NCBI RefSeq assembly: GCF_032163395.1
Contig: NZ_CP119968.1
Coordinates: forward strand, 4,862,001-4,926,000
Direction: 5' to 3'
DNA from: Gloeocapsopsis dulcis
GTDB lineage: Bacteria > Cyanobacteriota > Cyanobacteriia > Cyanobacteriales > Chroococcidiopsidaceae
Length of the DNA stretch: 64,000 nt
In this document: piece after piece, positions 57,739 through 64,000 of the stretch
Layout: each line of letters starts with the position of its first letter
How positions within the stretch are numbered: position 1 is the stretch's first letter
Program-made: the position numbers and the translations under genes
The notes under the pieces: model-generated
Told to the model about the DNA's origin: nothing
Database searches by the model: none
Seen by the model: only the letters and a program-made list of their open reading frames with translations

Positions 57739-58377
57739 TCAATATCTCATTCCAGTAGGCATAATTGCACCTTCAAGCTTAGCACGGGATAAGTTCGCAC
57801 CATCCAAATTAGCACCTACCAAGTTCGCATTTTTAAGATTGGCGCGTGACAAGTTAGCATTTCTCAAATCAGTACCGCTCAAATTCGCATTTTTAAGATT
57901 GGCGCGTGACAAGTTAGCATTTCTCAAATTTGAGCCACTTAAGTCAGCTTTTTCTAATTTAGCTTTGGTGAAGTTGGTATAGCTTAAATCTCTTCCTCTT
58001 AAATCTACTTCTTTAAGATTTGCTCGCTCTAAGTCTGCTTCTAAGAAACTTACTTGAGAAGAAATTCTATTTTGTGGTGGCTGTATTCCAGCTATAGTTG
58101 CTGTCAATAAACTACCTAAAATAAATGCAGCTATAATACCAATTGTGTTGATAGCAGGATTGAAAGACAACAACTTACGTGATGGCGGTTTGTCATTTTG
58201 CTGCGACTGAACTTGAGCGATCGCTCTTTGAATATATTCAGGTGGAATTCTTGCTTCTACACCCGCTTGAATAACTTCTTCTACAGAATAACTTTGATTT
58301 TTCTCAGCATATTCTCGTGCGGCATGCTCAAATATTTCTGGGATCTTCTCTGCTGGAATTTTAGTTTGATTGTTCAT
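57739..58377 (-). CDS. Pentapeptide-repeat membrane protein
   Basis: Product of 212 residues. Residues 1-80 are soluble and acidic, a membrane helix lies at about 85-105 (IIAAFILGSLLTATIAGI), and 110-205 hold about 17 pentapeptide repeats with A(N/D)LxxA pattern, forming a right-handed beta-helix. A 60-base internal duplication is present. Role unknown. It converges with tetR. Confidence 0.87.
   Translation of the reverse strand: MNNQTKIPAEKIPEIFEHAAREYAEKNQSYSVEEVIQAGVEARIPPEYIQRAIAQVQSQQNDKPPSRKLLSFNPAINTIGIIAAFILGSLLTATIAGIQPPQNRISSQVSFLEADLERANLKEVDLRGRDLSYTNFTKAKLEKADLSGSNLRNANLSRANLKNANLSGTDLRNANLSRANLKNANLVGANLDGANLSRAKLEGAIMPTGMRY
57824..57929. repeat. 60-base tandem repeat in pentapeptide gene
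   Basis: 46 bases at 57824-57869 are identical to 57884-57929, an offset of 60, or four pentapeptides. It encodes ANLSRANLKNANLSG-type repeats and shows recent expansion. Confidence 0.9.
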
Positions 58378-58464
58378 AAGATGTATGTCAGGTAAGTTGT
58401 TAAATAACTTAAATCTCCAATGTGGGATAGGTGTCTTGCCTGCCTACTTTAGAAGTATCAATAC

Positions 58465-59283
58465 TTAGTGTGTTGCAACAAACCAGTCGATCAGTTTTCG
58501 GGCAATGCTTAACGGTGGTGGAAGCTTTGGGAGATTGTGTTTATGAAACCAAGCAGCATCAATTAACTCTTGTGGTTCTATTGTAATATCCCCACCTGCA
58601 TAAGTTGCAGTAAATCCAATCATTAGTGAATTAGGAAAAGGCCACGGTTGCGAACCAAAATAGCGAATATTTGTAATTTCAATGCCAACTTCTTCGCCAA
58701 CTTCCCGTACCACTGTTTCTTCTAAAGATTCTCCTGGTTCTACAAAGCCAGCGAGTATGCTATACATTCCTGGTGGAAATCGATGGGCGCGGGCTAGCAA
58801 TAACTCTTTACCACGCGAGACTAGCACAATAATTGCAGGTGAAAGACGCGGATAGTTCACTAATCCACAGCTAGGACAACGCTTGGCACGTTCGTGCGGT
58901 AGTTGTGTCATTGGCGTCGCGCAGTGTCCGCAATACTGATGGGTGCGATCCCACTCAACAATTTGAATTGCACGACCACTGAGCATAAACATGTCTTCGT
59001 CCAAGGTGCTATATAATTCACGCAGTCCCCATAAAGACATTCCATCGGGTAAGAACGCATCTTTAGGCAATTGTGCGCAGTAGCACGGTTGATTATCTAA
59101 TGTTCCGAGAAATTGTGTGCGTATAGGTACTAAGCCAATTTCTTCTAAGCTAACGAGATAAGGGACATGGTTCGTTGTTTCTTTCTGGCGAACTAGCAAC
59201 TGATTGCCAACAAAGGCAAACCACCAAGCGGGTTCAGAATTTTGTACAGGTGAAGCAATGCCAGGAATGAAGATACGATGCAT
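58465..59283 (-). CDS. nudC: NADH pyrophosphatase, Nudix and zinc ribbon
   Basis: Product of 272 residues from ATG 59283; the upstream ATG at 59361 lies in the IS end region and gives an unconserved extension. An N-terminal domain, zinc ribbon CGHCATPM and CPSCG (about residues 115-138), and the Nudix box GFVEPGESLEETVVREVGEE with EVGI (about 173-195). It cleaves NADH and removes NAD caps from RNA 5' ends. The upstream flank is occupied by the IS605-type element. Confidence 0.94.
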   Translation of the reverse strand: MHRIFIPGIASPVQNSEPAWWFAFVGNQLLVRQKETTNHVPYLVSLEEIGLVPIRTQFLGTLDNQPCYCAQLPKDAFLPDGMSLWGLRELYSTLDEDMFMLSGRAIQIVEWDRTHQYCGHCATPMTQLPHERAKRCPSCGLVNYPRLSPAIIVLVSRGKELLLARAHRFPPGMYSILAGFVEPGESLEETVVREVGEEVGIEITNIRYFGSQPWPFPNSLMIGFTATYAGGDITIEPQELIDAAWFHKHNLPKLPPPLSIARKLIDWFVATH

Positions 59284-59332
59284 TGTCAGTAGAAGGCAAT
59301 TGACCTTTATAATATCACTGCGATTGAGCAAA

Positions 59333-59387
59333 ACCGCCGCACATCCTACGCTTCTGTGCAAAGCACGAAGTAGTAGTTAGCGGCGGT
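59333..59387. repeat. Left-end hairpin of the IS
   Basis: Outer stem ACCGCCGC/GCGGCGGT, inner CTTC(T)GTGC-AAA-GCACGAAG. The last eight bases fall in the tnpA 3' end, whose stop is at 59377. Confidence 0.8.
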
Positions 59388-59820
59388 CAGGATCTGTATC
59401 TGATGAGCCCTGGTTTTTGATATAAGAAATCAACACATCGATACTGGCACTTGCCCCTACAGAAATAATGGTAGAACCATCATTCCAAAACTCACCACCC
59501 CAAAGATGCTGTTGTAAATAATCGCCGTACTCTTTACGCATATGGCGCGAGGAGACAGATTTAATATTTTTAATGAAGTTGGTTAGGTTTAATCCAGGAT
59601 GACCGTCAAACAAGACGTGGATGTGGTCGCCCTCGCCCCCTAGCTCGATGGGTTCGCACTCCCACTTTACTAGCAGGGTGGTGAGGATTTGTTTTAACCT
59701 ATCGTGCATCTCAACGGTCAAGATATTTTTGCGGTACTTCAATGTCAGAATCAAATGATAACACAACCGAAAAGTCATGTGATTTCTTGACTTCAGCCTT
59801 AACTTTTTATCTTGATTCAT
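59377..59820 (-). CDS. tnpA: IS200/IS605 transposase TnpA (Y1 HUH)
   Basis: Product of 147 residues, slightly long for the family. HUH motif in GEGDHIHVLFDGHPG (HIH, near residue 72), catalytic Tyr in DVLISYIKNQG near 136, and the N-terminal LCYHLILTLKYRKNILT start. Both catalytic parts are present, so it should be active. It moves single-stranded element DNA with hairpin ends. It is divergent from tnpB. Confidence 0.94.
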   Translation of the reverse strand: MNQDKKLRLKSRNHMTFRLCYHLILTLKYRKNILTVEMHDRLKQILTTLLVKWECEPIELGGEGDHIHVLFDGHPGLNLTNFIKNIKSVSSRHMRKEYGDYLQQHLWGGEFWNDGSTIISVGASASIDVLISYIKNQGSSDTDPDRR

Positions 59821-59834
59821 TGTATGATTGATAC

Positions 59835-61208
59835 ATGGCTAATTCAATTGTACGCACAGACCGATGGCAGTTAAACCCAACTCCAAAACAACACGAGTTT
59901 CTGGAGGCGACGGTGAACGAATATCGCGCTTTCTGTAAAGCTCTGTCTTATGTGGTCATGGGTCACTGGACGGAGATTGCAGGCTCTTCGAGTCGTTGTG
60001 CGGCAGTTGAAAGGCTAATTCACAAAACTAGCTCCAACCCGAATCCCAAATATCAGTATTTCCAAAAACGGTTTTATAAGTTCCCGTCTTACCTGCGCCG
60101 AGCGGCTATCGAGTTCGTTTTGGGGCAGGTTTCTTCATTTTTGACTCGCTACTATGATTGGCAGTCGGGCAATCGCGCATCTATAGATGCACTACCCCCA
60201 AGATTCAACCCAAAAGCGGGCTGTTATCCTGCTTTGTATCGAGGGCAATGTATCAAGTTTGATAGTGAGTTTAATGTTGCTGAGATTAAAGTTTGGAACG
60301 GCTCAGACTGGGTGTGGGGCAAGGTTCAAATTACCCAATTGCGGCAACGTCATTTGTTGTCTCACGCTAAGGGATTGTCACCCTCACTGATTGTCAAAAA
60401 TGGCAGGGCGCATCTATCCGTTCCATTCAAACTGCATCCCAAGAAACTATCAGGAGATGTCGTATGTGCGGTGGATGTGGGCATCAATACAACTGCAACT
60501 GCTACTATTGTTAGCAGCGACGGCACTGTAATCCAGAGCGCATTCTTGCATCGAGGGGGAGACATAGACCGTCGCGACAAAGTATTAGGGCAGATTCGAC
60601 GCAAGGCGAAGTTAACCAAGAAACTGCACAAAGGTTTCTGCAAGGGACTGTACCGCCGCGCTAGGGGCATCAATCACAATATGGCACAGCACATTTCAAA
60701 AGAGATTGTGCAATTTGCGCTCAGTTTTGGCGCGTCTGTAATTGTGTTTGAAAACCTGAAAGATTGGAAGCCTTCATGCGGCAAGAAGCGTTCTACTCTC
60801 AAGCAACGGTTTCATGGTTGGCTGCATCGATTATTGGTGCAACTAACCCAAAACAAGTTTGTCGAAGTGGGTGGAAAGGTGGAATTAGTCTACCCGCGTG
60901 GTACATCGTCATGGGCGTATGATGGTTCTGGTCAACTGAAACGCACTAAAGCCAACTATGCACTAGCTACTTTCCAGAATGGAAAACGCTATAACGCTGA
61001 TCTTAACGGCTCCTCTAATATTGCTGCCCGCTACTGGGCGTATAAGCTAAAACTGGCGTACAGAAATGGTCGTCAGTTACTTTCCAGCAAAAGTTCTGGA
61101 AGTAAATCGAGAATGCCGATTGTCTTGTCTCACTTGTGGGATTTGGACGCTACGCTTCATCTTTTAGATAGAAGCGTAGAGCATTCACTCGCAAGAAAAG
61201 TATATTGA
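59835..61208 (+). CDS. tnpB: TnpB, RNA-guided nuclease-like, without zinc ribbon
   Basis: Product of 457 residues. RuvC-like catalytic parts are present: Asp in VCAVDVGINTTATATIVSSDG (here split), Glu in VIVFENLKDWKP, Asp in KRYNADLNGSSNIAARY. Between the second and third, where typical TnpB has CxxC...CxxC, the sequence is PRGTSSWAYDGSGQLKRT and no cysteine occurs. The N-terminal helical part is normal. A related cyanobacterial branch with this TSxWAYDGSG stretch is known to me, but I am not certain of its mechanism. The stop overlaps the next ATG. Confidence 0.9.
   Translation: MANSIVRTDRWQLNPTPKQHEFLEATVNEYRAFCKALSYVVMGHWTEIAGSSSRCAAVERLIHKTSSNPNPKYQYFQKRFYKFPSYLRRAAIEFVLGQVSSFLTRYYDWQSGNRASIDALPPRFNPKAGCYPALYRGQCIKFDSEFNVAEIKVWNGSDWVWGKVQITQLRQRHLLSHAKGLSPSLIVKNGRAHLSVPFKLHPKKLSGDVVCAVDVGINTTATATIVSSDGTVIQSAFLHRGGDIDRRDKVLGQIRRKAKLTKKLHKGFCKGLYRRARGINHNMAQHISKEIVQFALSFGASVIVFENLKDWKPSCGKKRSTLKQRFHGWLHRLLVQLTQNKFVEVGGKVELVYPRGTSSWAYDGSGQLKRTKANYALATFQNGKRYNADLNGSSNIAARYWAYKLKLAYRNGRQLLSSKSSGSKSRMPIVLSHLWDLDATLHLLDRSVEHSLARKVY
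61150..61179. repeat. Right-end hairpin at the tnpB 3' end
   Basis: CTACGCTTC (61150-61158) and GAAGCGTAG (61171-61179) form a nine-pair stem with a twelve-base loop. It lies inside tnpB near its stop, where the guide RNA of TnpB elements usually starts. Confidence 0.8.
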
Positions 61209-61765
61209 TGGGTAGACAAGTTGTGCAGCGCAAACCCACACCAGAAGAAATTATTGCCGCAACGGGGAAGACGGTTCCAGATATTATTGCCCCGAATTTG
61301 CGTGTTTTGTTTTGTGGTATTAATCCTAGCGTTTATAGTGCAGCAGTCGGACATCACTTTGCGCGTCCAGGAAATCGCTTTTGGCGATCGCTACATGCAG
61401 CAGGTTTTACCGAACGATTACTCTCTCCCTTTGAAGATCGCGACTTGTTACAATTTGGCTATGGTTTAACAAACATTGTTGATCGCGCAACGGCAAGAGC
61501 CGATCAATTAGAATCTGAAGAACTTATTCAAGGTCAACAACAGCTAATCGCTAAGGTACAGCAGTATCGACCACGGTGTCTAGCTATTTTGGGTATCAGT
61601 GCTTATCGCACTGCGTTTAATCGTCCCAAAGCTGCGATCGGGAAACAGGATGAGTCCTTACATGATGCGATTGTTTGGGTATTACCCAACCCTAGTGGGT
61701 TAAATGCCCATTATCAACTTGCAGATCTCCAACGAGTGTATCGAGAATTGCTCGTCGCGATTTAA
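61208..61765 (+). CDS. mug: Mismatch-specific DNA glycosylase
   Basis: Product of 185 residues from ATG 61208; the TTG at 61205 is in frame too. Motifs: LFCGINPSVYSAAVGHHFARPGNRFW (near residue 34-60, split here) holding the GINP catalytic motif of MUG/TDG enzymes, and VLPNPSGLNAHY. It removes uracil or thymine opposite G. The start codon shares its A with the tnpB stop (TGATG), so the gene now depends on tnpB for a ribosome or on internal initiation. Confidence 0.93.
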   Translation: MGRQVVQRKPTPEEIIAATGKTVPDIIAPNLRVLFCGINPSVYSAAVGHHFARPGNRFWRSLHAAGFTERLLSPFEDRDLLQFGYGLTNIVDRATARADQLESEELIQGQQQLIAKVQQYRPRCLAILGISAYRTAFNRPKAAIGKQDESLHDAIVWVLPNPSGLNAHYQLADLQRVYRELLVAI

Positions 61766-61985
61766 GCTTGAGCGATCGCAACCCTTTTAAAATCGTAATA
61801 ATACGTAATTACTCAAACCCTAGATAGCTCATATATACTATTGACAAAACTATAGAAGTTCAGTTCATTAGTAAAATTTAATTGTGCTTTAGCCCAAACT
61901 AAATCAAATAAACGATCAGTAGTCTTCTCTGTTGCAGCTGCACCAGTAGCGATTGCCAGCAATCAACTTACCACCACTTCCGGCT

Positions 61986-64000
61986 ATGCCTGCTAAATAT
62001 CCACAAATAATTTGGGCTGCTGCACTGACTCCTCTAGTCATATTGAGTTCTTCTATACCTCCTGTTATAGCTGCAGTAAATCAAACGCAAATATCAGCTA
62101 CCGCAAACGCCAATGCCATCCAACTGATGCAGCAAGGTATTAATTTTTACCAGGCTGAACAGTTCGCCGCAGCAGTAAAAGTATTACAACAAGCCGTGCA
62201 AGCGTTTCGTACTGAAGGCAATACACTGCATCAAGCCCAAGCGTTAAATTATCTTTCCTTGGTTTATCAAGAACTCGGACAGTGGACGCCAGCAACACAA
62301 GCGATCGCCGAAAGTTTACAACTCTTGCAACCTCAGCACAAATCTAGAGAATATTTACCCATACTAGCCCAGTCTTTGAATACTCAAGGACACCTCCAAC
62401 TTGCACAAGGACAAGCTGAAAAAGCCTTAGAAACTTGGCAACAAGCTGCAACAACTTACAACAAAATAGGCGATCGCACTGGGAGTATTGGTAGCCAAAT
62501 TAACCAAGTACAAGCCCTCAAAGCATTAGGACTTTATCGCCGTGCTTTAACTAGCCTCAATTCAGTTAAACAAATCCTGCAACAAGAACCAGATTTGTTA
62601 ATTAAAACAACAGGTTTGCGGAGTTTGGGGAATGTGCTGCAAGTGATTGGCGATCTACCGCAATCTGAAACAGTTTTACGCGAAAGTTTAGTCGCCGCCC
62701 AAAAAATGCGATCGCCTCAAAACGAAAGTGCGGCTTTACTCAGCCTTGGTAATACATCACGCGCCCAACAGAACTTGCAAAATGCGCTTTCTTACTATCA
62801 ACAAGCCACTAGCGTCACAAATTCTCCTCATCAAAAAATCCAAGCGCAACTTAATCAACTAAGTCTGTTATTAGAAACGCAACAATTGTCAGATGCACAA
62901 GCATTACTACCAGAGATTCAGAGTTTATTAACTCAAATTCCCCTCAGTCGTACCGCAGTCAATAGCCGGATTAATTTAGTTCAAAGTCTCATTTGTTTGA
63001 AGCAACAGGAGGGACAAATATCGGTGCAATCTTCCCCAATTGTGCAGCAGTGTGCAACTGGAGAAGTGAGAGAAAAAACACAAGAATTATCTTCAGTTCC
63101 TTCTTGGTCAGAAATTGGGCAGCTTCTAGCAACAGCAGTACAACAAGCTCGAACCTTACAAGATCAACGTGCTGAAGCTCAAGCACTTGGCTACTTAGGA
63201 GGATTATACCAGCAAACGCAACAATGGTCTGATGCGCAAAAACTCACCGAACAAGCCTTGTTACTTGCCCAAACAATTAATGCCTCAGATATCGCCTATC
63301 GTTGGCAATGGCAACTTGGTCGCTTACTTAATGCTACAGGTAAAACGCAAAAAGCGATCGCATCTTACACTGATGCTGTCAGTAGTCTCAAGGCTTTACG
63401 GAATGACTTAGTTGGGATTAACCCCGAATTACAATTTTCGTTTCGCGATAGTGTCGAACCTGTGTATCGCGAGTTAGTCAGTTTACTATTACAATCTCCA
63501 TCCACAGCAAGTCAAAAGAATCTCGCGCAAGCAAGGGATGCGATCGAAGCGCTACAAGTCGCTGAAATTGAAAACTTCTTTCGTACCGCGTGTTTAGATA
63601 CTCAACCAGTACAAATCGATCAGGTGGATCAAGCTGCTGCGGTGATCTATCCGATTATTTTAGGCGATCGTTTAGAAGTTATCGTATCACTTCCCAAACA
63701 ACCGCTACGCCACTATGCTACACCCTTAAGTGCAAACCGCGTAGAAAGTATCGTCGAAGGATTACGTCAAACCGTATTCACACAGACATCGCGCAGATAT
63801 TTACCCTTTGCCGCTGAAGTATATAACTGGTTAATTCGCCCTGTGGCTGCTGACTTAGAAAAAACTGGCGTGAAAACGATCGTCTTCGTTTTGGATGGGG
63901 CGATGCGCAATATTCCCATGGCGGCGCTGTATGACGGTAAACAGTATCTGGTAGAAAAATACAGTATTGCACTGACTCCTGGTTTGCAACTCCTCGATCC
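61986..64000 (+). CDS. TPR-CHAT protein, N-terminal part
   Basis: A frame of at least 671 codons from ATG 61986 runs off the window with no stop. A signal-like hydrophobic stretch is at residues 8-32, then many TPR-like helical repeats (about 40-480: AKVLQQAVQAFRTEGN, LNYLSLVYQELGQWTPAT), and a CHAT domain begins near 550 (IVFVLDGAMRNIPMAALYDG, YSIALTPGLQLL). CHAT domains are caspase-fold proteases; the catalytic His and Cys would be past the window, so their presence is unknown. Cyanobacterial TPR-CHAT proteins are common, of unclear role. Confidence 0.88.
   Translation, partial: MPAKYPQIIWAAALTPLVILSSSIPPVIAAVNQTQISATANANAIQLMQQGINFYQAEQFAAAVKVLQQAVQAFRTEGNTLHQAQALNYLSLVYQELGQWTPATQAIAESLQLLQPQHKSREYLPILAQSLNTQGHLQLAQGQAEKALETWQQAATTYNKIGDRTGSIGSQINQVQALKALGLYRRALTSLNSVKQILQQEPDLLIKTTGLRSLGNVLQVIGDLPQSETVLRESLVAAQKMRSPQNESAALLSLGNTSRAQQNLQNALSYYQQATSVTNSPHQKIQAQLNQLSLLLETQQLSDAQALLPEIQSLLTQIPLSRTAVNSRINLVQSLICLKQQEGQISVQSSPIVQQCATGEVREKTQELSSVPSWSEIGQLLATAVQQARTLQDQRAEAQALGYLGGLYQQTQQWSDAQKLTEQALLLAQTINASDIAYRWQWQLGRLLNATGKTQKAIASYTDAVSSLKALRNDLVGINPELQFSFRDSVEPVYRELVSLLLQSPSTASQKNLAQARDAIEALQVAEIENFFRTACLDTQPVQIDQVDQAAAVIYPIILGDRLEVIVSLPKQPLRHYATPLSANRVESIVEGLRQTVFTQTSRRYLPFAAEVYNWLIRPVAADLEKTGVKTIVFVLDGAMRNIPMAALYDGKQYLVEKYSIALTPGLQLLD

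Larger units (their letters stand above)
59333..61208. mobile_element. IS605-type insertion sequence with divergent tnpA and tnpB
   Basis: Divergent tnpA (minus) and tnpB (plus) with 14 bases between them, bounded by hairpins: left ACCGCCGC...GCGGCGGT (59333-59387) enclosing TACGCTTC-type arms, right CTACGCTTC...GAAGCGTAG (61150-61179). CTACGCTTC occurs in both ends. Such subterminal hairpins are recognised by TnpA. The exact cleavage sites cannot be set without an empty site; the right boundary may lie a little beyond 61179. Confidence 0.85.

Noticed and set aside
1-64000. CRISPR arrays, rRNA, tmRNA, prophage
   Set aside because: No regularly spaced direct repeats with unique spacers, no rRNA-like sequence and no phage structural genes were seen.

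Overview
The window comes from a cyanobacterium. It carries psbD/psbC, psbY, ycf4 and ycf37, proteins found almost only in cyanobacteria (TIGR02652, TIGR04376, a PCP-reductase-like protein, DUF4359), and very many HIP1 octamers (GCGATCGC). Intergenic spacers hold AACTCAA/TTGAGTT heptamer arrays, which many filamentous and colonial cyanobacteria also have. I cannot assign a genus without a search. Base composition and style are uniform enough for ordinary chromosome with a few accessory patches.

Layout. 1-5.5 kb: end of a sugar ABC-transporter binding protein, ssb, a sugar nucleotidyltransferase/phosphomannomutase-like fusion, cobK. 5.5-12.5 kb: yciI-like gene, pheT, a Gly-zipper protein with a 58-residue duplication, an SpkB-type Ser/Thr kinase with pentapeptide repeats, and a secreted protein. 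12.8-20.8 kb: small secreted and membrane proteins, an alpha/beta hydrolase, a DUF29 protein, a receiver-domain remnant, an ABC exporter, aqpZ, a saccharopine-dehydrogenase-like protein and a glycosyltransferase. 20.8-29.8 kb: dapL, two Uma2 nucleases, a class-V aminotransferase, a glutathionyl-hydroquinone reductase, frmB and frmA of glutathione-dependent formaldehyde oxidation, and between those two an Rpn-family remnant, rpsU, an RRM protein and a DUF559 protein.

29.9-40.3 kb is a housekeeping and photosynthesis stretch: rpmI-rplT with a coupled solute-binding protein, ycf37, psbY (too short for ordinary gene calling), a gamma-carbonic-anhydrase-like protein, tRNA-His(GUG), a cyclophilin lipoprotein, ycf4, and the overlapping psbD-psbC operon with a clear terminator. 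40.5-47.3 kb: a VWA protein and a SNF2 helicase/SWIM zinc-finger operon. The helicase carries a 467-residue LAGLIDADG intein placed exactly in Walker A. Two gene-free AT-rich stretches of nearly 0.7 kb flank this operon. 48-52 kb: pnp, tpiA, folP. 52-57.7 kb: a YbhGFSR-type export operon with a divergent TetR regulator, only one permease gene and a decayed DUF29 gene inside it. 57.7-64 kb: a pentapeptide-repeat protein, nudC, an IS605-type element with tnpA and a tnpB lacking the zinc-ribbon cysteines, a mug glycosylase gene fused head-on to the element by a TGATG overlap, and the 5' part of a large TPR-CHAT protein running off the window.

The strongest candidates for a second look are the Walker-A intein, the zinc-ribbon-less TnpB element with its hairpin ends, the abrupt codon-usage break inside psbD, the sugar nucleotidyltransferase fusion with a catalytically degenerate mutase half, and several gene remnants that standard annotation would miss. 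I did not find a convincing multi-gene system that is entirely new.
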